A stretch of 64,000 nucleotides of DNA from Cyrtodaria siliqua (lineage: Eukaryota > Mollusca > Bivalvia > Adapedonta > Hiatellidae): NCBI GenBank assembly GCA_037043455.1, contig JAWPHD010007159.1, forward strand, positions 62,001-126,000, read 5' to 3'. The notes beneath the pieces are model-generated. The model did not search any database, had not been told where the DNA came from, and saw only the letters and a program-made list of their open reading frames with translations. Shown here in pieces: positions 31,033 through 44,020 of the stretch. The first letter of the stretch is position 1. Each line of letters starts with the position of its first letter. The position numbers and the translations under genes are program-made.

Positions 31033-31397
31033 AAATCCACAAATATAAATGACGTTGCTGATCCTTCAGTTAAATCCACATAACAACGTCAATGTCGCTT
31101 TCAGCGTAAATCCGCATGTTTAAAATCTTCACTGTCAATTTTCGGATAAATCCATACGTATAAATAATGTCAGTGTCTCTTTTTGTGTAAATCACACTAA
31201 ATAAACAATTTCAACATCGCTTTTTGTATCAAGTCGCAGTGATAAACCATGTCACTGTCTCTTTCAGCGTAATTCCGTCTGTACAAATGATTTCACCGTC
31301 ACTGACTTTCAGTGTTAATCCACACATATTATTAATAACTTCACTGTCACTTTCTAGGTTAATCCACATGTATAAATAACTTCTATTTTTTATTTTC
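31033..31397. repeat. About 40-bp degenerate minisatellite, block 2
   Basis: About nine older units of the same kind (TCACTGTCTCTTTCAGCGTA type). Separated from block 1 by about 200 bases of AT-rich DNA. Confidence 0.7.
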
Positions 31398-34300
31398 AGT
31401 TTTAAATCTATGTATTTAAATATATCAATATAACGTTAAGACCTGTTTAAGGAATTTTCACAGACATATTCTAACTATCTGGGTTCCATTAATTACGGGT
31501 GGGGTTGTTCCTGGTGGTGTTCCTTGTTGTTCCAGGCAGTTTTCCCTTTATTGCGCGTTTCTTTTTCCCATATCCCCGTGCCACTAAAGCAAGACTCCAC
31601 TCCTCAAATGACGACTCTAGTCTACCCTGCCCTGTATATATTGGTGGGGCGTATGATCAGATCATTGATACCATGATCATGATGCCCATGAGCCATGGCA
31701 TGTGCTCGCACTTTATTTAGTTTTAGATGAACTTAGAAGAGGTGAAACTCTTATAAATTAAGAAGCGCCCACGTTTAACGGGAATCACCATATTGTTTAC
31801 CTCAGTATGAATACATTATTATATCAGGAATCTCTATGAATACTCCCTGATAAAACCAATATGTACCGCATGTTCGGAACTTGCCAGCAGTCGCCATTTT
31901 GTTCATCTTATAATTGAAGAGGTCGTTACTGCAGAGTTGTCGTTTCTTGAAAAAAGTTCAAAATGGCATCGAGTACTCTCCGAGTCGGATTCCCGAGTGA
32001 CGGAATCCAACGAGTCAGTTCCGATTGCGGTAAAATAATCCAGATAAACTTTCGGTTATTTCAGTGAAATAACTTTTTCACCCGTGTGATAAACTTGTAT
32101 TACCCGGGAATGAAACTCTGATTGATATGACCAGCTAGGTCTATGTCGTATAATATATTCAAAAACAACATATTTATAGGCAATTCTAACACGACCTGCG
32201 AAGTCTTTCATATACACACAGAAGAGAGACAGCTGTATGTTATTCTACGATAAAATACAGCTGTTCCATTAATTCCCCGCGTATATTTCATCCGTTGGAA
32301 GCGCCACGTTACATGACGTCACTTGGTAAACATACGTCACGAAGACACACTCAACAGTTATTTTAATGAAATGTTAATTACAACAAACTTGCCATGCTCC
32401 CAAACCGTGCACACCCCCGATATAAACCCATCATGCGCATCAGTACATATAACATTAATAAGCATCTTGAACAAGGTGAGAACATTTGACGTCATACAGC
32501 GCAAGTTATATGACGTAAGTAATGACTTTAATTGTTTGTCACGTGACTACTAGTGTATTGAAACGAAACACTTTGTATACGGGGGCGCCCAATTGAACAG
32601 CCTGTAAACATAGCAGCCTGATTACCTTGACCTCCGAGAAAATATATAGTGCCCTAACAATAGAGTAAACAATGAGATTATTGTTGTGTTAGAATCGAAA
32701 TAATAAATACGTACCTGTATTTTATCGGTGAATAAAACACAGTTAGTCGTTCGGATGCGATTCTTATTTATTATTTCTTAAATATATGATACATATTAAG
32801 ATAATTAGACAAGTACGTAAGTGCAATTTTAGATATGTGTTTAGATGGATGGTTAATGTGGTAACTACACTGCCTTTCTGACATTATCTCCTACTTTTAC
32901 ATATACAGGAATCTATGATATTATTATATATTCACACATTGAGCTGCAATCTATTTTAAACAAACCAGTTTTAACAGGAAATGTTGTATTAAAAGCAATA
33001 TAGAGAGACAAGGCTCATATCTACACACATATTCGAACCGTGACACATGGTAAAATAAATTTGGAAGGAAAGAAACAACAAACAAAGAAAAACAACACCA
33101 GACAGCTCCATAGAACGTGAGTTTTTTCTGGTGAATGCTATATCAAATTCATAGACGGTCCTAAATCCCAAGGCATGACATTAAATCACTACCAGAGTTC
33201 AAGAGATTTATAAACTATCGTCTGCTTGTTCTTTTTTTATAATTATGTTTAACGCAAGAAACTAAACAGACGAGCATCATAAACGTATAAACCTTACCAA
33301 CGACGTCAAAGTATTCTATAAACTAAATTAAAGTAATCAATTATATATGTTAATGTTACCATGGTTACTGGTGTGCTTCTTGCATGTCTTGTGTGTGAAA
33401 AGCTATTGATTTACTCGTTAAAATAAATTAACCTTTTTATACTGACGACTAGTAAAACTATCCCGAAAAACAATTACGATTAATGCGAAAGCGTAACCAT
33501 ATGCATGTTTCTCTGGTTCCTGATAGTGTATGTTTAGTTTATTGATAGCTGATGTGTTATTGTGCTGGCATATGGAGCAATAACGGCTCTTAATATTTAA
33601 GATCTATCTTGTCAACTTAGTTTAGTTTAGTGTATCTTTCGATCATTTAACGGAAATGCACTTTCTACGAAATGCGGCTTTATTCAACATTACAGCATTA
33701 GGGTCAGCAGTCGTCACTGGAAATGGTGTTTCCTTTCCAATAGAACGAAATAGGTGTTTGTTAAATAGTTAACATCCAAACAAACCTAAGTAGTGAGCGA
33801 TGATTTCCAGGATACAGGTGTTCACGATTGAGCATGGAATTACATTCATACGTGTGTTCAACTCCGCCCATTCCTCGCTGGCTAAATGTAAACTCGAGTG
33901 TGAATATTACAGCCGTTCCCGATTTGAATCCGGCGAAGATGTGCTTCAGGCAGCACCTACAATCAGCCAGCATTACAGTAGAATTGCTCTGGAGATTAAC
34001 CTTGAATATGCTAGTTTGAAAGTAGTAACTTCCATCACTGCTGGAGACGCCCAAAGTTATTTTCAGGGAGTACAATACATCAACATCTAATAGCGAAAAA
34101 GTTAATCTTTAGAAGTACATGTATTCAGTGTTATGTTATGCTATCGATTTAGGTCACGTGAGACTGTAGGCAGGGCGAAGTGGGAGTGTCATCTAGTTTC
34201 AATTCACTGTGTACTTCCATTTTATTGGACGGCGTCATCGGTTGTTTACATGTCTGATGCCTCAGACACCCATTGACACAAGCGATGTATTTCCATGCTC

Positions 34301-34962
34301 AATCGGGAACGGCTTGTATCGTCATGCGCTCCTTGCTCTACTCATCATGACATGTGTAATCCACCAGACTGTGGAATCCACCAGACTGTGACGCGCTTCA
34401 GCTTGACCACCACCCCGCAGCCGACTTGGAAAATAAGTCTCGAATTTAATCCTCAGAAATGCATCGTATTCAGTAATACGAGATCAAACAACCTCACAAC
34501 TGAAAGTACTTATTTACAATCTGTAATAGTCTTGGTATTCTCACTACATTGTGATGGGGAGGTAGTGGGGCAAGATTATACCACAGCTAGATTCAGTCAT
34601 GTAACTCATATCTTTATTGACTCGGATCTGGAAGTACATAATCACCGCACATAACTAATCTGTCAGTATATAACATATAATCAATAGCTATAGAATTATA
34701 CATCAGTTATGACAATAACATGCACTTACTCTTATAGAATAACCAAAGCCCTGATAGTTTGCACAATGTTATATATACATGACAGTAAATACAAATGCTT
34801 GTTAAAACAGACATTAATAGAACGGTACATAGTGGTCTGCATTCATAGCTTATACTCGTTTATATCTCAATATGGTGTAAAACACAGCGGTAATTAACAT
34901 AGACAACGGATTACAATAATTACCTTTGGTGTATGGCAACAAAACCATTCTCTTCTATCCGT
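31398..34962. other. Non-coding stretch, no recognised feature
   Basis: No gene or repeat family is recognisable. Several ORFs of 60-119 codons overlap one another at 33.7-34.7 kb without domains. A weak inverted match (TTCCATGCTCAATCG at 34,290 against its complement at 33,823) is the only structure seen. Confidence 0.4.
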
Positions 34963-35227
34963 CCAATGCCAAATATGTTTAAATTTTGAACACTGCTACA
35001 ATCTTCAAAGAAGAAAGAACTTTTTAATTTAAGAAAATTATTTGTCAGAGGCGTTTACTGTCAGGTGTTCTATTCCAAATATTATTTATTAAAACATATT
35101 CAAGTACATCTTTTTTTTTTATGTATAATTCCTTTTGATTTTTTGATATCCTTGGATTTTTTTTATTATTGACATGTGATTGGTAAGATCTATGATTAAT
35201 TAATGATTATATGTATTGAAAATTGAA

Positions 35228-35320
35228 CTATAAGTGATCTATCTATCTCTGTCTCTGTCCGTCTGTCCGTCCGTCTCCGTTCGTCCGTTTGTCCGTAATC
35301 TGTCTATCTATCTATATATG
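35228..35320. repeat. Imperfect CTAT/GTCC simple repeat
   Basis: Runs of CTATCTATC and GTCCGTCTGTCCGTCC. A similar tract sits at the matching position 60,066-60,130. Confidence 0.8.
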
Positions 35321-35609
35321 TTATACAAAATCGTCAATATGTACATCTGTGGAATCTGTCTTAGTTATAGATGTCATATCTGCTGATTATGTACCTCCGC
35401 TATTTGTCTCTAAAGTGGCAGTTTCAATGATGTAATTATTAATCAACCACTACAGGTTGGTAGATCGAATGTTTTTCAATTTTCAAAACATTCGAAGTAG
35501 AATTTATGTCATTAGAAAGATACATTGCATACATAAGATGTTCATTAAAAAAAGAAGAAGATAAATGTTTTTTTTTAATTAAATAAAGAAAATGCACACC
35601 ACCACGGGT

Positions 35610-37820
35610 CTTTTAACCCTCTTGCACCCTTTTGCGCTACCGTTCACTGTAATAAATATATTCATGAAGGGGACATGCGATCTGAACCAATGGTTCTCAT
35701 GGTAGGTTAATCTTTTTTTTGCAGTTTTTTTTTTGGGTGAATGCCTAACTTGCGGCCTACCTAGTACAGGTGATGCTGTACACAACATTTAAAACATATT
35801 AATTCACGGATATTGAATAAATGTCCTATTTAAATGTGATATTTTGGTTAACGCCTTTTGTAACAGCAAGATGTGTTGCTTGATTCGTAAATCGTGACAC
35901 AATAAACCAAGTTTTCTAAATGTTTTCTGTTGTCTGCGATGTTTCCAATGAATCGTTATACAATATTCATATGAAAAAATAAAGCAAACCCTTTATACAA
36001 TGATTATTTCCAATACACGCATGGACCCGTAATGGTAACATTAAACATTCACGTGTGTGTTTTATTAACAGTTTAACCTACCAGAAATGCCGATAGTTTT
36101 TTTACTCACAAACCTATTGCTAATGTTCATTAACTTGACAATAACGTGGCTCTTGCGTAAATGGAGTTTCTACGATAGAATTTGCAGCAACTCTGCAATT
36201 CAGGGTGAGAAGGTTCTAGGCCCATTTTCCATATTTTATCTCGATGTACATGGAAGATGAGCCTGGCATGTTCATGCCTGTTAGGCGCCATATAACCTTT
36301 TTATGTGTTGGTGCGCCTTAAACCCCAATTCAATTCAATTCTTTTAACCCCATTGCACCCTTTTGCGCTACCGTTCACTGTAATAAATGTAATATATTCA
36401 TGAAGGGGACATGCGATCTGAACCAATGGTTCTCATGGTAGGTTAATCTTTTTTTGCAGTTTTTTTTTTGGGTGAATGCCTAAACTTGCGGCCTACCTAG
36501 TACAGGTGATGCTGTACACAACATTTAAAACATATTAATTCACGGATATTGAATAAATGTCCTATTTAAATGTGATATTTTGGTTAACGCCTTTTGTAAC
36601 AGCAAGATGTGTTGCTTGTTCGTAAATCGTGACACAATAAAACCAAGTTTTCTAAATGTTTTCTGTTGTCTGCGATGTTTCCAATGAATCGTTATACAAT
36701 ATTCATATGAAAAAAATAAAGCAAACCCTTTATACAATGATTATTTCCAATACACGCATGGACCCGTAATGGTAACATTAAACATTCACGTGTGTGTTTA
36801 TTAACAGTTTAACCTACCAGAAATGCCGATAGTTTTTTTTACTCACAAAACCTATTGCTAATGTTCATTAACTTGACAATAACGTGGCTCTTGCGTAAAT
36901 GGAGTTTCTACGATAGAATTTGCAGCAACTCTGCAATTCAGGGTGAGAAGGTTCTAGGCCCATTTTCCATATTTTATCTCGATGTACATGGAAGATGAGC
37001 CTGGCATGTCATGCCTGTTAGGCGCCATATATCCTTTTTATGTGTTGGTGCGCCTTAAACCCCAATTCAATTCAATTCTTTTAACCCCATTGCACCCTTT
37101 TGCGCTACCGTTCACTGTAATAAATATAATATATTCATGAAGGGGACATGCGATCTGAACCAATGGTTCTCATGGTAGGTTAATCTTTTTTTTGCAGTTT
37201 TTTTTTTGGGTGAATGCCTAAACTTGCGGCCTACCTAGTACAGGTGATGCTGTACACAACATTTAAAACATATTAATTCACGGATATTGAATAATGTCCT
37301 ATTTAAATGTGATATTTTGGTTAACGCCTTTTGTAACAGCAAGATGTGTTGCTTGATTCGTAAATCGTGACACAATAAAACCAAGTTTTCTAAATGTTTT
37401 CTGTTGTCTGCGATGTTTCCAATGAATCGTTATACAATATTCATATGAAAAAAATAAAGCAAACCCTTTATACAATGATTATTTCCAATACACGCATGGA
37501 CCCGTAATGGTAACATTAAACATTCACGTGTGTGTTTTATTAACAGTTTAACCTACCAGAAATGCCGATAGTTTTTTTTACTCACAAACCTATTGCTAAT
37601 GTTCATTAACTTGACAATAACGTGGCTCTTGCGTAAATGGAGTTTCTACGATAGAATTTGCAGCAACTCTGCAATTCAGGGTGAGAAGGTTCTAGGCCCA
37701 TTTTCCATATTTTATCTCGATGTACATGGAAGATGAGCCTGGCATGTTCATGCCTGTTAGGCGCCATATAACCTTTTTATGTATTGGTGCGCCTTAAACC
37801 CCAATTCAATTCAATTCAAT
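35610..37820. repeat. Tandem triplication of a 731-743 bp unit
   Basis: Units 35,610-36,340, 36,341-37,077 and 37,078-37,820 each start CTTTTAACCC and end in AATTCAATTC. They differ by a handful of bases. The single-copy version at 60,436-60,977 lacks the last ~200 bases of the unit (a SINE), so the SINE landed before the triplication. Confidence 0.9.
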
Positions 37821-37821
37821 T
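37615..37821 (+). mobile_element. SINE-like insertion with AATTC tail
   Basis: It is absent from the paralogous site at 60,970. Flanks ATTAACTTGA (37,605) and ATGAACTTGA (37,822) fit a 10-bp target duplication with one change. The end GCGCCTTAAACCCCAATTCA resembles the tail of the SINE at 27.7 kb. Identical insertions end the two preceding tandem units. Confidence 0.7.
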
Positions 37822-39393
37822 CATGAACTTGATGTACTAGCTGTTGGAGCATTAAACTGTACAAATAAGAAAGAGCCTGTGTGCACTTAAGATAATTGAG
37901 AAACGTTGGAAGCTGCTGTTTTCTCATAAAGCACATGTGTGTAGGCACACCATTTGACGTGTGATTTGAACAGTTGCTTTCCAAGTCAACGCATGCAAAG
38001 CAAATAACAACCAAGCTGCTGATGGGGATGCATACGATTAATATACAAGGGAACACATACAATGAAATAACGATAATGGTAAATTTGCTTCAATAAATGT
38101 ATGAATCCAATTAAGGAAACTACAATCAGTTGAATTGGACGGTAGGCACGCTTTTGACAATATCTAACCATGACACCGTAACGATAAATCCAGGTACAAC
38201 ACGTTTATGTTAATGCAAAGTCGATGCAAGCGGTGGTAAGGATAACCTAAAGTTACAAGTGTACCCCATCATATTGCAAACTTGTTTCACAATTATATCA
38301 AGATGATACGTAGTCTAAGTGTAGCATGCTTAATGAAAAATAAACACGTTTCTTTAATTGTTCTTATAGGTAAAGTTGTGTCAACCAGATACGGAGCTGG
38401 TATTATTCTCAGCAATGCATACTGTCGAAAGGTGTATCGATTAAAAGAGAATGGCACTTTTTCAAAAAATGCTTTATTTTCTTTGTGAAACGGAGCGACT
38501 GTGAAATACTGGCATATAACACAGAAAGATAAATATGGTTTTTGATTTCTACATCTGTTCCTAGATTTCAATTATAATAAATATAACTTTGACATTATAT
38601 TTAATTGCACAATTAAAACCGTAGTTTATTTACTCATTTATGAAGAAAACATCATTGTCCTTAAGTTATATACAGATACATTGAACATGTTTGATCATTT
38701 CCATGTGATATTCATCCATCTGTCCATTGTCATATCGATATAACCAAAGTATACCAATTTTATATATCTCCAGAGTCGTTAATTTCTTCGTTGACGTATC
38801 CAGTTAAATGTTCGACAGAAACATTAACATGGGAACATATCCCATTTAATGCTGAATCATACTTCGAGTTAATCATCTACTGATTCGGTTGCTAGCATAG
38901 CAATACAGACGTGAAGTTAACAGTCCTGTATACTTTCAAAGTTTATTTGTTGAACTGATTAAATAACTAGGTGATGAAATACACAGTTAAACATGTAAAT
39001 ATCCACATGCATTTCATCTTTCTAAGATGCAGTTGTTGCATGGTCACTGAAAATTCCCTTTGTAATAGAACAGGTGTATATCGTTTAATTGAAAATAACA
39101 CCAGTCAGAATAAATTGTGTACTACAACTACCAGTTACTGGAAGTTTTTTTTGGCAGTTAAAATATGGCAGTGAGCTAAAATAAACATGCTACAAAACAA
39201 ATAGAGTATGGTTTCATACTCAATCTATTACTTAGTCGCAAGAGCTCAATTATTTGAACACGAACATACGCCATTTACCATTTAGAGAACTCAGCCAAAC
39301 CAAACAAACGCACTTAAAATAAAAACAAGTGCATGGGTAAATAGAAACAAGGTATGTGTACATACGATCGCGCACGAAACCATAACCATAAAA

Positions 39394-39450
39394 GGGTTGA
39401 AAACAGCGGTACCGCCTTGGAACGGTCAGTGGCATAAATGTCGTTAACGA
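39394..39450 (-). mobile_element. Family A core fragment, antisense
   Basis: Holds GCGGTACCGCCTTGGAACGG then TCAGTGGCA only. The same scrap occurs at 63,055-63,110 in the paralogous copy. Confidence 0.5.
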
Positions 39451-39912
39451 GTTTTTGACATACCGAGTATGTATCTTAACCTTTGTTTCATATCCCAAAC
39501 AGAGACACCAGTATAAGTAGTCTCTGATATCGGAACTTACAACGTGGTCTTTCCAAGCAGATGGAATGCAGTGTGTGGTTTATGCAACTTATTTTCTTTG
39601 ATCTTACAGTTATATAAGACAGGACATATCAAATGCGTAATAGAATTCCAAATTAAAACTGACGTCGTATACGTACGACGAACGACTATACAGTATACAC
39701 TTTATTAAACCTTATCACATAACTTACGGTGTGGGAGTGGAATAACACAATTCTATATTTTCGATATACCACTAGTTATATACGTATGCAATTAAGACAA
39801 GTATGCGCTATCGAAAAACGATAATGACTATGATCCTATTCCCACGGGTTATGTCGGTTTCGCGTGTTAAAGCGGCAGGCAAAATGCAATAAAAGTCGAT
39901 ATGTGAGTTATG

Positions 39913-40353
39913 CACTACTCCGGCCGATTAAAGGCTTTGGGTATTTTTTAACCACTTATAGGATATGTTGTCTGCTTTTTAATTTAGTCTTTTGACTGTT
40001 ACTTGTGATTGCAGGCTTCGTAACCGCTGCTCCCAACTAAATTCCATTATGTTTATTTCGCTCTTCGGGGCATTTAATTTTATTAGATACTGGGACAATA
40101 CGCCGTAGGACATGGGGAAGAAAGACACTCCATGTCCACCGCCATATGCATGCCACCTTCAGGATGGTTAAAATTTAGTACTATTGATTTTATTAATATT
40201 GAGTTCTGCTCAACCCGGGGCTAGAGGGCGTGAGCTGTAGCTAGCATATTTCACTACCGCTCGCGAACAGTCTCAATCAAACCGAGACTGCAATATTTCG
40301 TATGTGTCGTTTTTGTCCGTTTCCAAAGGGTCATTATCATACTCGTTTTTATG
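39913..40353 (+). mobile_element. Family B element, complete insertion defined by an empty site
   Basis: The paralogous site at 63,608 reads GAGTTATGTGAT with no insertion. Here about 440 bases separate GAGTTATG from TGATGTAT, with TTATG repeated at both borders. It ends CAAACCGAGACTGC.., then CATACTCGTTTTT, as in other family B fragments. A T-rich end plus a short target duplication suggests a retroposed element. No ORF. Confidence 0.7.
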
Positions 40354-40379
40354 TGATGTATATAATCTATCATTCGTTC

Positions 40380-40490
40380 TCATTCATTTTTGAATTTATT
40401 AAACTCGTTAGCACAAATGATATAATGCTCGGGAAGAGCCTCGCATTATATCATTTTGCCAACTGGTTTAATAAATTCAATAATGAATGA
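40380..40490. mobile_element. Long fold-back MITE
   Basis: About 50-base arms (left has GAATTTATTAAAC and AAATGATATAATGC; right has the complement) around a loop CTCGGGAAGAGCCTC. A copy with a shortened right arm is at 63,637-63,735. Confidence 0.8.
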
Positions 40491-40735
40491 GTACTCATGT
40501 AAGATCCTCTATTTATATTAAAAAACAGGACTCGTACTTACTATAATGCTACCCTGCAACTTCACGAGAATCCATGTTAAAACGGAAAATCGTTCCATCA
40601 ACACTTTATCGGAATATATTCAATAAATACTGGATGCAACAAACACAAACAATATAGAACAGTAGCATGCTCGGTGTGATGAGTATTTTTGTGCTAGTTA
40701 ATATAATGTGTAACACCCTTCACCCACTCCCCCAC

Positions 40736-41402
40736 CCCGTGCAACAACCCTCAACCTTAAAGAAACAACGAGTGGGCTACATGATCCCAAAGGATCAGTA
40801 AGTAATAACACTACAGATTTAGATTTACCACTTGAACATAAAGTGTATTTCGTTGTAATGCATTGGTAAGCAGGGCAATTCCTTGTACAGGACATATTCG
40901 ACCAGAGTACTAACAAATGCCATCTATTTAATACCAAGATGATGGCATAGTTCCCGACGTTCTATTCATCGCAGGCTTGGAGAAAAAATAAATGGTTAAC
41001 GACTTATTTCTCAGATCTTTGATAGCTATGCAGTCACTTTACATCCGCTGAAAACAAATACTAAAGAAGCCTTGAAAGAGTTTCAATTCTAGACATGTGT
41101 AGAGAGGAGTTGAATTAAATATATCTCAGTAAACGGTCATAAACAACACATATATATAAAAAATATATAAAACAATTTCTCTGCTATTTTCAATTTAAAA
41201 TATATATTGTGTTACGTTTTTATAAATAATATCAGTTGCCATAGAGGGATATTTTGCCTTGTAGCTACGTGTAATAGCTGTCTGACGCAAGCAATACTTG
41301 TATACTACATGTTAGAGACTTAACGGTGTATATGCGTGTTTCTCTGGCTTTGCCAAGTCATTGCGTACTGTCTTTGCTGCTTTCACGCTCTGTTTTATGT
41401 TC
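40736..41402. other. Non-coding stretch
   Basis: Nothing recognisable. Confidence 0.4.
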
Positions 41403-41506
41403 ATATATATACTCAACAATATATATACTCAACAATATATATACTCAACAATATCAATATATATACTCAACAATATATATACTCAACAATATATATACTC
41501 AACAAA
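41403..41506. repeat. 16-bp minisatellite, six units
   Basis: Unit ATATATACTCAACAAT, with one six-base interruption after the third copy. Three overlapping ORFs across it are a by-product of the repeat. Confidence 0.9.
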
Positions 41507-41619
41507 CACAGAAGCATCCGCTGATGTTGATGCTGATTGTCTGGACAGAAAAACAGGAAAAAAATAATGATCTTTCAAGAATAATTCGATAGATTGCCAA
41601 CAACAGTCCAAACAAATAT

Positions 41620-41882
41620 AGATATAAAAATCGAACAGGAAAAGCAGCATTCAAGGACGACAGTCAACCATAAACATACACAAAGAACAAAAATAAAGAT
41701 GAATAAAAGACCAAATAAGACGTCACAAACACAAACGGGTTGACAGTAGGACTACCGCATTGGGACGGTCAGTGGCAAAAGAAGGCCGCTGGAGGTTTAA
41801 ATCAGGTTCTAGGGTGCACCAAACTTCACACACCCTACCGTCAACCCAATGAAACGGGACAGTTTAAATAAAGAAATCCGTT
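41620..41882 (-). mobile_element. Family A retroelement 3' end, antisense
   Basis: A clean copy: GAACAGGAAAAGCAGCATTC at 41,634, GACGACAGTCAACC, then GGTTGACAGTAGGACTACCG and AACGGGACAGTTTAAATAAA at the end. Confidence 0.8.
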
Positions 41883-42420
41883 GTGTACACAGTACACAAG
41901 GTAGTTAGCCCTCTTTTTGTTAAAACATGCATTTTGATCACAAAAGAAAATTAACTCTACGGAAATAACCAAAATTCTTCGACTCTAACTAAATGTTCTC
42001 TAATCAAACTTAGATGCAAAATGTTTCAAACACGTTACCTTAAATACAGTACTGAAATGTTTCATGTTTTCAAAGAGGAACTTCAACATTTGTGAAATTC
42101 TCGTTACAAAGTGTACTGTGATTAAAATGTCTAAAACATCACAGTTGTGTCTTTTCTCTAACTGCAACTTTATTTTTTACAAAACATCTTGGGATTTTTT
42201 TGGAATATTATGTGGATGTAAGTAGGCAATATATACAATATATAGCGAAAATTCCCGTGTTGCGTTTCTTTTTCGCTTCATTATATATATATGAAATCGT
42301 TTTTTGTTTGTATATTTGTTTTCTGATTGACTGCGTTCTGTGAAAGTTACATTTTCTATTCCTTTTGTTTGTCTTCCGTTTATATAAGTATAATTACTAA
42401 ATCAAAATATTCAACTAAAA
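41883..42420. other. Non-coding stretch
   Basis: AT-rich; no feature recognised. Confidence 0.4.
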
Positions 42421-42440
42421 TTCAAATTTCAAATATCGGC

Positions 42441-42514
42441 GTGCCGCAACCCGGGAATCAAACCACACCTACCCTGCTTTCCGAGCAACCATGCTAGCCA
42501 TTACACAACCACGT
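42441..42514 (-). repeat. tRNA-like sequence, probably repeat-borne
   Basis: The minus strand reads a box A-like GTGTAATGGCTAGCATGG and a box B-like GGTTTGATTCC. The anticodon-like loop TCGGAAA lacks the usual U33. It is bordered by inverted CAAATATCGG / CCGATATTTG words, so it looks like a transposed tRNA-like unit. Confidence 0.45.
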
Positions 42515-42670
42515 CATCCGATATTTGAATAACAATCAAGACCTTATAATATGACGGTTGAATGACACTCCGGGCTTGCTTTTTTAATGAAATATAATAT
42601 GTAACTGAATTTAACGATTATATTGTAAAGTAGATGTAACGGTCGAATAGGAAATATAAAACAGAAAACA

Positions 42671-42704
42671 ATGGGCAACATACAAATCGATTTATGTTGC
42701 CCAT
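42671..42704. repeat. Perfect 12-bp inverted repeat
   Basis: Arms ATGGGCAACATA and TATGTTGCCCAT with a 10-base loop. Confidence 0.8.
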
Positions 42705-42759
42705 TGATTTATGTTTTTTCCGATATACTTTTATACGATACAGACCTCTTTGATAATCG

Positions 42760-43480
42760 GAAAACTCAACCTATTCCATCCTTTCCGTATTTATAAGCAT
42801 AACTTGCACAGTATAGTATTTGCAGTTGTATGTAGAACAACAACATGGGGTTACATAGACACTATCGTCATATGTTCCTACAACATAGTATATAGACATT
42901 TGTTTGCTGTTTAATTGTTGAATAAATATACATGTATAAACTGTGTTTTGTTCTTTGAATTGTATACATGCAGTTTTGTTCAAACAACTGAGATTTGCGG
43001 GTTTTATAAGTATTTATAAGCGTGGCTTGATGTCAATACAGAGGAAGAGATATCTGATACCGATATATTTTACAACCTAAACAAAGTGTCTACCGCTATT
43101 TCTAATTGTTCTCTAAACGAATGGTAAGTTGAAACGCCGGTCACCTCTTTGATCGTTCATTCGATTAGTAATTGTCTATTTCATGATTTATTACTTGTGG
43201 AGATTATGAAATAGACAACTTCTTTTAGAACTAAATAACCTGATTGTGATGACCGAAAGTCACTAAGAGGGCGCATGGATTGTTATAGACAATAAGGTGC
43301 TGTTAATGGCATCTTCAAAGTCGTCTATAAGTGGGATCGCAAATTACATCAAAGACACATTCTAGGTACTAGAAACGATTTGTAAAAATGAAGGATACGA
43401 GTATGTATCCAAATGTAAAAGAAACAAAATCAAATGCGGTCACAACGTGCTTTAGCGTCATATAAAAGAAGTATATTTAA
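42760..43480. repeat. Diverged duplicate of 49,640-50,440
   Basis: Collinear matches: TTTTGTTCAAACAACTGAGATT, AATGGTAAGTTGAAA, CTCTTTGATCGTTCATTCGA, AGTCACTAAGA.G.CGCAT, GCTGTTAATG.CATCTTCAAAG. No conserved ORF between the copies, so not an exon pair. Confidence 0.7.
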
Positions 43481-43599
43481 GGACCTATTTTCCAACGCTA
43501 AATGATCATTGAAACGGCATGGACAGCTTGCTTATGTTCTGCTAGCATGCTACATGACCGATAAGCTGAGGTATATTAACTGAGGCCCGACTTAAAGTA

Positions 43600-44020
43600 T
43601 ATATAAAAATCTAACAGGAAAAGTAGCATTCAATGACGATAGTCAACCACAAACACACAAAAAGGCAAAGAACGACTATATATAAAGATGAATAAAAGGC
43701 AAGATAAAACATCACAAACACACAAGGGTTTAAAATAGAGCTACCGCCTTGAAACGGTTAGTGGCAAAAAGGCCGATGGGATGGGGTGGGAGTGGGGTGG
43801 GGAAGGGTGGGTTCTAGGGTGCACGAAATCTCACGTTTACCCTATTGACATCCCAATAAACGGGATAGTGTGAATAAATATATCTCCGCCACGTTATAAT
43901 ATCTAACAAACAAGGCAGCATTAATATGCAATATAATTAAAACACATAAATAATCACGTTTACATAATATAAACAATAGAAGCCTAGAAAGTCACAAAGT
44001 TAGTACTCTAGTGCAACAAG
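43600..44020 (-). mobile_element. Family A retroelement 3' end, antisense
   Basis: The tail (TCTAACAGGAAAAGTAGCAT), the core with a local GGGGTGGG expansion near 43,775-43,810, AACGGGATAGTGTG, and 3' UTR (CTAACAAACAAGGCAGCATT, AGCCTAGAAAGTCACAAAG) are present. Confidence 0.75.

Larger units (their letters stand above)
34963..40735. repeat. Segmental duplication S1 (partner at 59,786-64,000)
   Basis: It starts in a LINE 3' end (ATGCCAAATATGTTTAAATT) and runs collinear with 59,786 onward. Shared checkpoints are GATTAATTAATGATTATATG, CATGAAGGGGACATG, GATGTACTAGCTGTTGGAGC, CTCCAGAGTC.TTAATTTCTTCGTTGACG, CGCGCACGAAACCATAAC, and finally GCTAGTTAATATAATGTG. S1-specific changes are a triplication at 35.6-37.8 kb and a family B insertion at 39.9 kb. 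No gene inside. Confidence 0.85.

Noticed and set aside
33761..34090. Overlapping ORFs of about 100 codons as a host exon
   Set aside because: Open frames on both strands, no domain, and no splice-site pattern I could defend.
41326..41592. Three overlapping ORFs over the 16-bp repeat
   Set aside because: All three frames are open because the repeat has no stop in any phase. This is not evidence of coding.
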